Of a stretch of DNA of 64,000 bases, positions 8,429 through 17,374 are shown piece after piece. The position numbers and the translations under genes are program-made. Positions within the stretch are counted from its first letter, which is position 1, and every line of letters starts with the position of its first letter. A model generated the notes under the pieces. That model was not told where the DNA came from and ran no database searches. It saw nothing but the letters and a program-made list of their open reading frames with translations. The stretch is taken from the NCBI GenBank assembly GCA_964510955.1, contig CAZEDW010000002.1, positions 140,736-204,735 on the forward strand, given 5' to 3'. The DNA comes from JAFLCM01 sp964510955. Lineage in GTDB: Bacteria; Planctomycetota; Phycisphaerae; Phycisphaerales; UBA1924.

Positions 8429-8669
8429 GGCGGCTCCTCTCAAGGTTGAGGGGCCGGTTCTGCAAGCGATATGCCAATAAGAAAACATCTACCAGTTGAT
8501 CCGGATTCGGTGTGCGCCTGCGGGATGATCGGATGGGCGGTGCATGTCAGCCGCGCGGTGCGCGGGATCGCGCAGCTGGTGGGGCAGGGCGGCGCGGGGA
8601 GGCGCGCGGTGCGGATGAGGCGGGGGTATCTGGCGATCCGTGCCGCCAACCAGTTCCGATAGTCGAGAA

Positions 8670-9419
8670 TCAGTTTTGAGACAACGTGGATTCAAAGAGC
8701 CGCTCGGCGTCGAGCGCGAACGTCGGGATCGCGTCGATGCTCGGTGGGTAACAGAGGCGGCTGACCTCTTCGTACAGCTCTCGCGGCAGGTCGTGATTGA
8801 GATACCGGAAGCCGTAGTCGTGCCGCTCGGGGCAGTAGCGGGCGCGGAGCAGATCGACCAGCGGGCGGAGGATCAGCGCCTGGTAGAAGTAGGCGGCGTC
8901 GGGAGCGAGGCCTCGGCGCGCCAGCTTGGGCGGCAGGTGCTTGAACATTGCGAAGCGGGCGCGGAGCTCATCGATCTTCTTGGATGCGGCGGCGCGGAGC
9001 GCGTCGGTGTCGGAATGGGCGGGGGTAATGTCCCCGTCCTTGTCGAACAGCACGCGCGGCGTGCCGTGGCGCTCGACCTCGAGCCAGGGGTGCTTCTGTC
9101 CCTGCTCGATCATCAGCCAGTCGATCATCAGGTGCTCGGGCGCGAGCTGGAGCTGGTAGAAGCACTGGTGGCAGCCGTGCCAGCTGGGCATCGGCATGCG
9201 CAGCTTGCAGCGGATGGGGGAGAGCTGCAGCAGCGATTGCTCGACCACGTCCGCGGCGGTCTCTATGGCGCCGGGGCGGACGATGAGCATGAGGTCGATG
9301 TCTGAGAGTTCGTCGGTGCGCCCGGTGGCGTCGGATCCGCCGAGCCAGGCGCCCCGGATGGCGCCGTCGAGGGGCAGTTCGCTGGCGAGACGTTCGATAA
9401 TTTCGTTGCGGGGGAGCAT
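8670..9419 (-). CDS. nucleotidyltransferase-domain protein (pol-beta superfamily)
   Basis: A 249-residue cytoplasmic protein. Residues about 22-45 hold the nucleotidyltransferase signature LGGSDATGRTDELSDIDLML: G-G-S followed by the D-x-D metal-binding pair. The rest is mostly helical (LPPKLARRGLAPDAAYFYQ, LVDLLRARYCPERHDYG) and resembles the helper domain of antibiotic-type or minimal nucleotidyltransferases. The substrate is unknown. The start is uncertain: the ATG at 9419 begins just before the conserved domain, and an in-frame ATG at 9473 would add 18 residues. Neither has a clear ribosome site. It is divergent from the dockerin-protein gene at 9543. Confidence 0.75.
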   Translation of the reverse strand: MLPRNEIIERLASELPLDGAIRGAWLGGSDATGRTDELSDIDLMLIVRPGAIETAADVVEQSLLQLSPIRCKLRMPMPSWHGCHQCFYQLQLAPEHLMIDWLMIEQGQKHPWLEVERHGTPRVLFDKDGDITPAHSDTDALRAAASKKIDELRARFAMFKHLPPKLARRGLAPDAAYFYQALILRPLVDLLRARYCPERHDYGFRYLNHDLPRELYEEVSRLCYPPSIDAIPTFALDAERLFESTLSQN

Positions 9420-9542
9420 CGGACGGGGTGTACCGACGCGCGGGTGTGCGGTGGCGTCGGCGAGGTGGGGCATGTGGGCGCGAGAGAGGATTTCCTGTTC
9501 GTTTTCTGGGGGGCGGGGGTAGACTGGACCCGGAGGTGCTCC

Positions 9543-10403
9543 ATGAAAAAGTTGTTCGCGGGTGGTCAATGCGCCGCCATCGGGCTGGTGGTCGCCGGGT
9601 GTCTGGGCGGCGTGGCGTCGCCCGCGCAGGCGCAGGTGTTCGACCTTGTGGCCGACTGGTCGGAAACGGCGAATCCGAACGGGGCGTGGACGTACATGGA
9701 GGGCTCGAACCCGCTGCCCCACGTCGACTGGTGGCAGCGCCAGCTGGGCGGCTGGACCAGCGCGCAGCCGGGGTGGGCGCGGTCGGAGGATGCCAATACG
9801 AGGCTTCCTTTCTGGTTCAAGAGCAACGGGACTGAGGTGTTCAATCCCGATTTCGTGGCGGGAGACGTGGTGGTTCACTCGACCGATGGCGCGAACGGGG
9901 TGGGCGCGGGGATTGCGGCGGTGCAGTGGGTTACCCCAGTGGCCGGGCGGATCACCATCACCGGGGCGGTGTGGCCCAGCCGCGAGATCGGGCGCTCGAA
10001 CACATTCCGGCTGTACGCCGGCGGGACGCTGCTGCGCACCGGGAGCGTGGCATCGGGCGACGTGTATTCGCGCGCCAACCCGCTGCAGTACGCGGGCGCC
10101 TCGGGGGCCGAGTCGCTGAGCGACCGGGTGATCGGGTGCAACGGCGTGGTGCGGCTGGAGGTCGAGCGCACCAGCGAGTTTGGGGATTTCGTGGGGGTCA
10201 AGCTCAACATCGCCTTCACGCCCACTGTCTGCGCGGGGGACTTCAATGCCGACGGCGTGATTTCGACCCCCGACCTGACGCAGTTGCTGGTGCAGTTCGG
10301 CCAGACCGGCACGCCGTTGTGCGCGGACCTGGACCACAACGGGACGGTGAATACCGCGGACCTGGTGGTGTTCCTCTCGCGGTTCGGGACGGCGTGCCCG
10401 TAG
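9543..10403 (+). CDS. secreted protein with C-terminal dockerin-like pair
   Basis: A 286-residue protein with signal peptide (MKKLFAGGQ...GGVASPAQAQ, cleavage near residue 29). The middle domain of about 190 residues is beta-rich (VFDLVADWSETANPNG, WVTPVAGRITITGAVW, FRLYAGGTLLRTG), reminiscent of a carbohydrate-binding jelly roll, but it is not recognised. The C-terminus holds CAGDFNADGVISTPDLTQLL and DLDHNGTVNTADLVVFL, two EF-hand-like calcium loops, and ends in Ala-Cys-Pro. A GGAGGTG ribosome site lies before the ATG. It is probably surface-located. Confidence 0.85.
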   Translation: MKKLFAGGQCAAIGLVVAGCLGGVASPAQAQVFDLVADWSETANPNGAWTYMEGSNPLPHVDWWQRQLGGWTSAQPGWARSEDANTRLPFWFKSNGTEVFNPDFVAGDVVVHSTDGANGVGAGIAAVQWVTPVAGRITITGAVWPSREIGRSNTFRLYAGGTLLRTGSVASGDVYSRANPLQYAGASGAESLSDRVIGCNGVVRLEVERTSEFGDFVGVKLNIAFTPTVCAGDFNADGVISTPDLTQLLVQFGQTGTPLCADLDHNGTVNTADLVVFLSRFGTACP

Positions 10404-10455
10404 CCGGCGCGGGCGGCCGGGCGCCGGGGCGGGGCCGTGCGGTTAGCATGGCGGC

Positions 10456-10827
10456 GTGGACTCGCACGCGTTGCAAGCTCGGGTGGATCGGCTGCGGTCG
10501 CTGAGGGTTCGCCCCGGGCCGGACCCGAGCGTTGGGCGTCTGGTGGACGCGGTCGCCGAGGACGTGCTGAAGGTGTCGCGCCGTCTGGGGAGCGCCGGGG
10601 CGGTGTGGGGAGCGGTGTGCCCGGCGGAACTGGCGGGGAGCACGCTGGTTGAGTCGCTCAGCCGCGGCGTGTTGACGATTCGCGTGGGCGATGCGCCGGC
10701 GAAATTCGAGCTGGACCGCTGGCTGCGGACCGGGGGCGAGCGGGCGGTGATCGGCGCCTCGCGTGCGCCGATCCGCAAGGTGAAGCTGGTGATGGGGCCT
10801 CTCGGGGATGCGCCGGGAGGTGGATAA
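10456..10827 (+). CDS. DciA-like (DUF721) protein
   Basis: A 123-residue basic protein with a GTG start. The VWGAVCPAELAGSTLVESL segment followed by RGVLTIRVGDAPAKFELDRW matches the pattern of DUF721/DciA proteins (W-x-x-v-G-x-x-l-a-x-h-s then an L-x-v-x-v strand and a W/Q-x-L helix). DciA helps load the replicative helicase DnaB in bacteria that lack DnaC. No replication gene is adjacent; dnaN is 33 kb away. The 53-base gap to the gene upstream would permit cotranscription. The fold assignment rests on this motif alone. Confidence 0.6.
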   Translation: MDSHALQARVDRLRSLRVRPGPDPSVGRLVDAVAEDVLKVSRRLGSAGAVWGAVCPAELAGSTLVESLSRGVLTIRVGDAPAKFELDRWLRTGGERAVIGASRAPIRKVKLVMGPLGDAPGGG

Positions 10828-11282
10828 CCAACGGGTTGCGCACCGAGATGGATGAACACGGTCCGGCGGGTCGGGAATAAGGCAGAATCCGGGTGTACCG
10901 GCGGTTTCCGCTTGACTCGCGGGCGTTCGTACGCTCAAATGCAGCAGTCCGAGGCGTGTATCACCGGGTGTACGCACGACCGGCGGACGTGGAAACTCAA
11001 TGGTCTTCGGGCCTGATGCGGCTGTGTCTATGTTGGCACGGCGATCGTGAGGTTCGGGGCCGGGCTCGTGAATCGCGCTGCATGCAGGCAACGCAGTAGT
11101 CAAGCGCACTCCATCGCACGTCGAGGCCCCTCAGGCGGCCCCGCGATGCTTGTCAGACGCGCCGCGTCTGAGAAACCTCTGTTCCCGCGACGCCCGCGAG
11201 CCGGGCGGGCGGTGACTCCCCCTACGCCGAGCGCGGCCGACACGGGTCCTGGTCGAGCGAGCGGCGGTGTGCACGGCGTTCA
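10828..11282. other. 455-base gene-free leader region ahead of rho
   Basis: No gene is supported here. It holds one perfect 8-bp hairpin at 11153-11171 (TCAGACGC, three-base loop, GCGTCTGA) without a T-tract. The length suits a long 5' leader for rho, which is autoregulated through its leader in well-studied bacteria, but no promoter or attenuator could be identified by eye. Confidence 0.4.
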
Positions 11283-12422
11283 ATGACCATGCTGACCGGA
11301 ATTCTTGAGTGGCCCCAGCGCGCCGAGGGGCGCGTGCGCCAACTGGACGGCGACCGGCTCGTCTCCGACGCCCGCGACCCCATCGTCCCGGTGGTGCTGG
11401 GGCAGTCGTACCCCCTGCGTCACGGCATGGAGGTGACGGTCGAGGTGGTGGACAAGCGTCCCAATCGTCGGCGGCGTGGCGGGGGGCGGGGAGAGGCGCG
11501 ACCGGTGGTCGAGCGGATCGTGGCGATCGAGGGGTTACCGCCGGATGAGTTCGCCAAGCGGCGTCCGTTTGAGGAGCTGGCGTCGGTCGACCCTGCGCCG
11601 CGGCTGCACCTGGAGTATCCGGGGTGCCCGGCGTCGTGCCGGCTGATCGACCTGTTCTGCCCGATCGGTCGGGGTCAGCGCGGGCTGATCGTGTCGCCGC
11701 CCAAGGGCGGCAAGACGGTGCTGCTGAAGGACATCGCCGGGGCGCTGGCCAAGAACCACCCGTACCTGACGGTGTACGCGCTTTTGATCGACGAGCGCCC
11801 GGAGGAAGTGACGGATTTCAGGCGGAGCGTGCCGGCCAGGGTGTTCGCCAGCAGCAACGACCACGACGTCGAGCGCCACGTGGCGCTGGCGGAGATGGTG
11901 ATCGAGCGGTGCCGGCGCATGGCCGAGGCGGGCAAGCATGTGGTGGTGCTGCTGGACTCGCTGACGCGCCTGGGCCGGGCGTTCAACAACTCCAAGAAGC
12001 ACGCCAACAGCGGGCGCACCCTGACGGGCGGCATCGACAGCCGGGCCCTGAGCGTGCCCAAGCACCTGTTCGGCTCGGCCCGCAACACCGAGGACGCCGG
12101 CAGCCTGACAGTGATCGCGACGTGCCTGGTGGACACCGGGAGCCAGGGCGACCAGGTGATCTTCGAGGAGTTCAAAGGCACAGGCAACATGGAGCTGATC
12201 CTGGACCGCAAGATCAGCGAGCGGCGCCTGTTTCCCGCCATCAACCTCGCCGCCAGCGGGACGCGGAAGGAACACCTGCTCATGGGCGAGGCGGAGCTGA
12301 AGACGGTGACGGCGTTGCGGAGGCGGCTCATGAACATGCCGCCGCCGCAGCAGGTGGAGCAGCTTCTGGCGGCGCTGCAGCGATTCCGGACCAATGACGA
12401 GCTGGTGGGGAGCGCGGGTTGA
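11283..12422 (+). CDS. rho: transcription termination factor Rho, short form
   Basis: A 379-residue RecA-type hexameric RNA helicase that ends transcription. The ATPase core is intact: Walker A SPPKGGKT with K144, a LLIDERPEEVTDF segment, Walker B VVVLLDSLTRLGRA, the Q-loop region GRTLTGGIDSRAL, and the R-loop EEFKGTGNMELILDRK. It is 40 residues shorter than the 419-residue E. coli enzyme. The helical N-terminal RHO_N domain is missing and the protein starts directly with a cold-shock-like piece (LTGILEW...YPLRHGMEVTVEVV). In that piece the RNP motif GFGFLR of the primary RNA site is absent and replaced by EGRVRQLDGD, and a basic NRRRRGGGRGEAR insertion follows. The start could also be the ATG at 11289. 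No ribosome site is visible. Confidence 0.93.
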   Translation: MTMLTGILEWPQRAEGRVRQLDGDRLVSDARDPIVPVVLGQSYPLRHGMEVTVEVVDKRPNRRRRGGGRGEARPVVERIVAIEGLPPDEFAKRRPFEELASVDPAPRLHLEYPGCPASCRLIDLFCPIGRGQRGLIVSPPKGGKTVLLKDIAGALAKNHPYLTVYALLIDERPEEVTDFRRSVPARVFASSNDHDVERHVALAEMVIERCRRMAEAGKHVVVLLDSLTRLGRAFNNSKKHANSGRTLTGGIDSRALSVPKHLFGSARNTEDAGSLTVIATCLVDTGSQGDQVIFEEFKGTGNMELILDRKISERRLFPAINLAASGTRKEHLLMGEAELKTVTALRRRLMNMPPPQQVEQLLAALQRFRTNDELVGSAG

Positions 12423-12527
12423 AGCGCCGCGGCGCGACCCGCTGGACCGCGGGCGGGCGCCGGTGCGTGCCATGACCCTTGATTTCCCGACTTGCACAAC
12501 CGGCCCCCGGGCGGTCATGCTGTGACC

Positions 12528-13559
12528 ATGGCTACGCCCCATGCCCCCACGTCAGAGCTCGCCACGGCAAACGCTCTTTCCCGCCGGAGCCTTCTGAAGC
12601 TCGGCGCGCTCGCCACCGGGGCGGTGCTGCTGCCCTCGTGCGCCTCGTCGGCGCGGGCGGGACGCCCGGCGGCGGCGTTGACGGGCAAGCGCATCGCCCG
12701 CTTCGCACACCTGACGGACTTCCACGTGCAGCCCGAGCGGCACGCCGGGCAGGGCATGGCCGCGTGCCTGCGCCACGCTCAGTCGCTGGGCGATCGGCCC
12801 GAGTTCATCGTGACGGGTGGCGACCTCGTGATGGACGCGTATGACCAGGCGATTGGACGCACCAAGGAAGTGTTCGATCTTTTCGCGGGGACTATCCGGT
12901 CGGATTGTTCGCTCCCGGTGCACCACACCCTTGGCAACCACGACATCTGGGGGTGGAACCGCGCGAAGAGCGGGCTCACGGGGAACGAGGCGCTGTTCGG
13001 CAAGGCGTACGCCGTGGACCGGCTGGGGATGGCGGATCGGTACCACAGCTTCGACGTGGGCTCGGGCCCGGGCTCGTGGAGGATCATCGTGCTCGACAGC
13101 GTTCGTCCGCTGCCGGAGGAGAAGAAGTTCGGGTACGAGGCGTTTCTGGATGAGCCGCAGATGGACTGGCTGAAGCGCACGCTCGCGGGAACCTCGAAGG
13201 ACCAATGGGTGTGCATCGTGTCGCACGTGCCGATTGTTTCCGCGGCGGCGCTGTTCCCGAGTGATCCCAAGGCGCCGGTGCGGTTTTCCACCAGTCTGAT
13301 GCACGCCGACGCGGCGGCGCTGGACGCGCTGTTCCTGCGGCACCCCAATGTCAGGCTGGCGATCAGCGGTCACATCCACGAGCTCGACCGCGTTGAGTGG
13401 CACGGGGTGACGTACATCTGCGCGGGGGCGGTGTGCGGGGCGTGGTGGAAGGGACGGAACAAGGAGTGCGACGAGGGGTACAGCGTGGTGGACCTGAACG
13501 ATGACGGGTCGTTCGGGTGGGAGTACGTCAAGTACGGCTGGAAGGCCGACCCGGCGTAA
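12528..13559 (+). CDS. Tat-exported calcineurin-type metallophosphoesterase
   Basis: A 343-residue protein with an N-terminal twin-arginine signal (SRRSLLKLG, then a hydrophobic stretch). LLPSC follows and could serve as a lipobox, so it may be a Tat lipoprotein. The five metal-binding motifs of calcineurin-like phosphoesterases are in order: DFH in LTDFHVQ, GGDLVMDAYD, GNHD, SHVP and GHIH. It should hydrolyse phosphomono- or diesters outside the cytoplasm; the substrate is unknown. The ATG at 12528 is chosen because it opens directly into the Tat signal; an earlier in-frame ATG at 12492 adds only 12 residues. The 3' end overlaps the convergent TrmH-type gene by 32 bases. Confidence 0.9.
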   Translation: MATPHAPTSELATANALSRRSLLKLGALATGAVLLPSCASSARAGRPAAALTGKRIARFAHLTDFHVQPERHAGQGMAACLRHAQSLGDRPEFIVTGGDLVMDAYDQAIGRTKEVFDLFAGTIRSDCSLPVHHTLGNHDIWGWNRAKSGLTGNEALFGKAYAVDRLGMADRYHSFDVGSGPGSWRIIVLDSVRPLPEEKKFGYEAFLDEPQMDWLKRTLAGTSKDQWVCIVSHVPIVSAAALFPSDPKAPVRFSTSLMHADAAALDALFLRHPNVRLAISGHIHELDRVEWHGVTYICAGAVCGAWWKGRNKECDEGYSVVDLNDDGSFGWEYVKYGWKADPA

Positions 13560-14370
13560 CCAGCCGGTGCAGGGCGATCGAGGCGGCCACCACCGCGTTC
13601 AGCGAGTCGACGCCGGGGGACATGGCGATGCGGACGCGCGCGTCAGCCAGCGCGGCGGCGGCCGGGCTGAGGCCGTCGCCCTCGGTGCCCACCAGCAGCG
13701 CGACGCGCGCGGGGCGGGATAGGGACGAGGCGAAGGTCTCAAGATCAACCGCTTCGGGGCCGGTGGTCAGGGCGATGACCTCGAACCCGTGGCGACGGAA
13801 CAGGTCGATCTCGCCCGGCCAGTCGGCGGCGCGTGCGAACGGGAGACGCAGGGCGGCGCCCATCGAGACACGGATGGCTTTGCGGTAGAGCGGGTCGCAG
13901 CACGCGGGGCTGAGGGCGACGCCGGCGGCGCCCAGGGCCAGTGCCGAGCGGAAGATGCCGCCGACGTTGTCGTGGTTGGTGAGGTCTTCGAGAACGACGA
14001 CGCAGGACGGGCCGCGTGGGAATCGGGCGAGGAGCTCGGCGAGCGGAGTTTCGGGCGGGCGGACGCCGACGGCGAGGCATCCGCGGTGGATATCGAAGCC
14101 GGCGACGCGGTTCAGAATCTCCTGATCGGCGAGGTAGACCGGCGGGGCACCCGGCGCTCCGGGGGTGAGGACGTCCCGCAGGCTGTCCAGCGCGGGCGGG
14201 GTGACCAGCACGCTGCGGCAGCTCATCGGGGAGGCGCTGAGGAGGGTGCGGACGACGAGGCGTCCCTCGGCCATGAAGATGCCGCGCCGACCCAGAAGGT
14301 CGGCGTCGCGGACGTTTCGGTAGTCGTCCAGCGCGGGGTCATCCAGGGAAGTGACGCGGAACGGGTTCAT
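13528..14370 (-). CDS. SpoU/TrmH-family RNA 2'-O-methyltransferase
   Basis: A 280-residue protein. The N-terminal part (about 1-110) resembles the RNA-binding substrate domain (NVRDADLLGRRGIFMAEG). The C-terminal SPOUT domain has the three knot motifs: LEDLTNHDNVGGIFRSA (motif 1, with the catalytic Arg), LLVGTEGDGLS (motif 2) and VDSLNAVVAASIALH (motif 3). These enzymes methylate ribose 2'-OH in rRNA or tRNA using SAM; the target is not known. The ATG at 14370 starts just ahead of the conserved N-terminal DYRNVRD segment. It is convergent with the phosphoesterase gene and overlaps its end, and divergent from the gene at 14432. Confidence 0.9.
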   Translation of the reverse strand: MNPFRVTSLDDPALDDYRNVRDADLLGRRGIFMAEGRLVVRTLLSASPMSCRSVLVTPPALDSLRDVLTPGAPGAPPVYLADQEILNRVAGFDIHRGCLAVGVRPPETPLAELLARFPRGPSCVVVLEDLTNHDNVGGIFRSALALGAAGVALSPACCDPLYRKAIRVSMGAALRLPFARAADWPGEIDLFRRHGFEVIALTTGPEAVDLETFASSLSRPARVALLVGTEGDGLSPAAAALADARVRIAMSPGVDSLNAVVAASIALHRLVTPGRPSSRT

Positions 14371-14431
14371 GGCGGTCTGCGCGGCCAGACTACACTGATG
14401 GGCCCATTCCCCTGAAACACCGGAGCTTCCC

Positions 14432-15136
14432 ATGCGAAACATGCGCCGCTTTGCTTTCCCTCTCGCTCTCGTCGCCGCCGCCGGCCTGGCCATTGCCGAG
14501 GGCGACCCCAAGAAGGAGGCGCCGAAGCCCAAGGACGACATGACGAACCCGATCACGGGCTCGAAGCCCAAGGCGGCTCCGGGTGAGAAGAAAGAGGGCG
14601 AGGCACCGGCGGCGCAGGCTCCGGGCGGCGGCGGCGCCGAGGGCGACAAGGCCAAGGCCAAGCCCGTGGTGGCGGTCGCGGGGGGCATCTCGTTCGAGGT
14701 GCCGACGGGGTGGGTCGCCGAGACCCCGACCAAGAGCATGTTCACGCCGGCGGCGCAGTTCAAGATCCCGGCCGGCGAGGCCAAGGGCGCCGACGACGCG
14801 TCGGTGAAGGTGTTCACGGGCATCAAGGGCGGCGTGGGCCCGAACATCGAGCGCTGGAAGGGGCAGTTCAGCGAGCCGGGCCCGTCGGAAGAGAAGGACC
14901 TGACCAGCAACGGCGTGAAGGTTCACACCGTGGTCATCAAGGGCACGTTCGGCGGCGGGATGATGGGGGGTGGGGGCGCCGCGGCCGGCGCAAAGAAGGA
15001 CTACATGATGCTCGGCGCGATCGCGACGCCGGACGACGGCGACGTGCAGATTAAAATCGTCGGCCCGGCGGCGGTGCTGGACAAGCAGCGCGAGGCGTTC
15101 GACAAGCTGGTGAAGTCGATCAAGCCGGCGAAATGA
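14432..15136 (+). CDS. exported protein of unknown function
   Basis: A 234-residue protein with a signal peptide (RRFAFPLALVAAAGLAIAEG), then a low-complexity linker rich in Lys, Pro, Ala and Gly to about residue 80. The globular part of about 150 residues starts GGISFEVPTGWVAETPTKSM and ends in AFDKLVKSIKPAK. Short beta strands and a PTGW...F...P.A pattern resemble the small periplasmic domain that planctomycetes use in many uncharacterised exported proteins; no catalytic site is visible. A GGAG site lies upstream of the ATG. Function unknown. Confidence 0.8.
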   Translation: MRNMRRFAFPLALVAAAGLAIAEGDPKKEAPKPKDDMTNPITGSKPKAAPGEKKEGEAPAAQAPGGGGAEGDKAKAKPVVAVAGGISFEVPTGWVAETPTKSMFTPAAQFKIPAGEAKGADDASVKVFTGIKGGVGPNIERWKGQFSEPGPSEEKDLTSNGVKVHTVVIKGTFGGGMMGGGGAAAGAKKDYMMLGAIATPDDGDVQIKIVGPAAVLDKQREAFDKLVKSIKPAK

Positions 15137-15209
15137 GCCGGTTTCAAGGATGGATGGGAGCGCTGCGCCCGCGGCGGCGGCCTGATCGGACCTGTTGAAA
15201 CCTCGCATC

Positions 15210-16118
15210 ATGCCCAGGCCACGATCCCCGCGTCAACGCAGAACGGTCTTCACGCTCGGCACGCGCCAGGTGAACCGGTACGACCTGTACGAGCTGGCGG
15301 TGCAGGACCCGGCGACGGAGGCGGCGTTTCTGCGGGCGGTTCACGGGGGCGATCCGCGCGTCCTGTGCGAGGATTTCTGCGGTCCGGCCAGCGTGGCGCG
15401 GGCGTGGTGCGCGGGTGATCCGGACGCGAGGGCGGCGGCGATCGACATGGACCCCGAGCCGCTGGCGCATGCCAGGGCGTGCGCGGAACGGTACGACGGG
15501 TCGCACGTTGAGCCGATCACGGACCGGCTGGAACTGGTGGAGTCCGACGTGCTGGCGACGCGGAAGAAGGCTGATGTGATCGCCGCGCTGAACTTCGCGC
15601 TGTGCGAGCTGCACAAGCGGCGCTGGCTGATGACCTATCTGCGCGGGGCGCTTTACCGGCTGAAGGCCGGCGGGGTGCTGGTGGCCGACCTGTACGGGGG
15701 CGCGGGCGCGTGGGCGCCGGGCGTCTCGGAGAAGCTCGTCGCCACCGGCGCCGGCCCGGTGAAGTACCGGTGGGAGCAGCGCGAGGCCGACCCGGTCAGC
15801 GGGATGGTGCGGAACGCCATCCACTTCGTCCTGCCCGCCCCTTCGGGGGGGGGCGGCAAGCTGAGCGAGAAGAGCCGCACGTTTGAGGACGCCTTTGAGT
15901 ACGACTGGCGGCTGTGGGGTATCGCGGAGCTGCGCGAGGCGATGCTCGACGCGGGGTTCGCCGCCACCGAGGTGTACACGACGTGCGGCGACGGGATCGA
16001 CGGCGAGGGGAACCTGTACGTGCATCCGTTCGCGACGGACGAGGAGCCGGGCGACCCGGAGGAGCTGGGGGAGAACTTCGTGGCGTATGTGGTGGGGCGG
16101 GTGGCGAAGCGGAAGTGA
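15210..16118 (+). CDS. class I SAM-dependent methyltransferase
   Basis: A 302-residue protein. The SAM fold is recognisable from [14 protein letters not shown] (motif I, with an atypical F-C-G instead of D-x-G-x-G), [15 protein letters not shown] (motif II acidic Asp), [17 protein letters not shown] (motif IV) and [14 protein letters not shown] (motif VI). The C-terminal half carries family-specific segments ([23 protein letters not shown] and an acidic [11 protein letters not shown] tail). The substrate is unknown. The start is uncertain: ATG at 15210 or TTG at 15195, neither with a good ribosome site. Confidence 0.8.
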   Translation: MPRPRSPRQRRTVFTLGTRQVNRYDLYELAVQDPATEAAFLRAVHGGDPRVLCEDFCGPASVARAWCAGDPDARAAAIDMDPEPLAHARACAERYDGSHVEPITDRLELVESDVLATRKKADVIAALNFALCELHKRRWLMTYLRGALYRLKAGGVLVADLYGGAGAWAPGVSEKLVATGAGPVKYRWEQREADPVSGMVRNAIHFVLPAPSGGGGKLSEKSRTFEDAFEYDWRLWGIAELREAMLDAGFAATEVYTTCGDGIDGEGNLYVHPFATDEEPGDPEELGENFVAYVVGRVAKRK

Positions 16119-16261
16119 GCGCCGCGCGTGTCTGCGTGGCCCCGGGGCCCGGCTCGGGGACATCCAGCGGCGGTCGCACCCCGAGGTATCATGTTGCCGT
16201 ACAAGCGCCGGCCGCCGCGTCCCCGGCGATCAGGGTCGGACGCCACCTCGAAAGAACACCA

Positions 16262-17263
16262 ATGCAACCAGTTGTCATCGGCATACTCGTCGTCGTCGGC
16301 ATCTTCGCAATCGTCATCTTCTTCATCCTGCTCAACTTCATCAACCTGTGGGTGCAGGCGTTTTTCTCCGGCGCGAGCGTGGGCATCTTTGACCTGGTCG
16401 GCATGAAGCTGCGCAAGGTCGATCCGCGCACGATCGTCTACAGCCGCATCCGGGCGGTGAAGGCGGGGATCGACATCTCAACCAACCAGCTCGAGACGCA
16501 CTACCTCGCGGGCGGGCGGGTGCCCAGCGTGATCAACGCGCTCATTGCCGCGTTCCGGGCCAAGATCAGCCTGCCGTTCGACACGGCGTGCGCGATCGAC
16601 CTGGCCGGGCGCGACATCCTTGACGCCGTGCAGACCAGCGTGAACCCCAAGGTGATCGACGTGCCCAACCCCAAGCTGGGGCGTGCGACGATCGACGCGG
16701 TGGCGAAGGACGGCATTCAGCTCAAGGCCCGGGCGCGCGTGACGGTGCGGGCGAACATCCAGCGGCTCGTGGGCGGCGCCACGGAGGACACCATCGTCGC
16801 CCGCGTGGGCGAGGGCATCGTGGCGTCCATCGGTCAGTCCGACACCCACAAGGACGTGCTGGCCAACCCCGAGCGCATCAGCAAGACGGTGCTGCACAAG
16901 GGGCTCGACGCGGGCACGGCGTTCGAGATTCTTTCGATCGACATCGCCGACATCGACGTGGGCGAGAACATCGGCGCGAACCTGCAGACCGCGCAGGCCG
17001 AGGCGGACAAGAAGAAGGCCCAGGCCCAGGCGGAAATCCGGCGTGCGATGGCGGTGGCGGAAGAGCAGGAGTACACCGCGCAGGCGCAGAAGAACCGTGC
17101 GATGGTGGTGCTGGCGGAGGCGGAGGTGCCCAAGGCCATGGCCGACGCGTTCCGCAGCGGGAACATGGGGATCATGGACTATTACCGGATGAAGAACATG
17201 CAGGCGGACACGTCGATGCGGTCATCGATCGCGGGGGATGATCAGCGGAAGACGCAGGGGTGA
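16262..17263 (+). CDS. floA: flotillin-like protein FloA (SPFH/band 7)
   Basis: A 333-residue protein with one N-terminal membrane segment ([27 protein letters not shown]). An SPFH domain follows ([23 protein letters not shown]..., [18 protein letters not shown]), then a long Ala/Gln/Glu-rich coiled coil ([33 protein letters not shown]). This matches bacterial FloA/YqfA in length and layout. These proteins form membrane microdomains and scaffold membrane-bound complexes. The usual NfeD-type partner gene is not adjacent. The start is the ATG directly before the membrane helix; a longer upstream open frame is a shadow of the methyltransferase gene. Confidence 0.92.
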   Translation: MQPVVIGILVVVGIFAIVIFFILLNFINLWVQAFFSGASVGIFDLVGMKLRKVDPRTIVYSRIRAVKAGIDISTNQLETHYLAGGRVPSVINALIAAFRAKISLPFDTACAIDLAGRDILDAVQTSVNPKVIDVPNPKLGRATIDAVAKDGIQLKARARVTVRANIQRLVGGATEDTIVARVGEGIVASIGQSDTHKDVLANPERISKTVLHKGLDAGTAFEILSIDIADIDVGENIGANLQTAQAEADKKKAQAQAEIRRAMAVAEEQEYTAQAQKNRAMVVLAEAEVPKAMADAFRSGNMGIMDYYRMKNMQADTSMRSSIAGDDQRKTQG

Positions 17264-17374
17264 TGGGGGCGATCTGCGCTCCTAAGATGGCCGCCCCAAA
17301 CGGCCCGCCCCAGTGAACGCGCCGACGAGTGATCGGCCGGGGTTCATCCAGCCGTGACCGGGCGACAAACCGCC

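Noticed and set aside
8471..8662. A small 63-codon plus frame between the cytochrome and nucleotidyltransferase genes
   Set aside because: No ribosome site, no recognisable sequence, and an equally long frame on the other strand.
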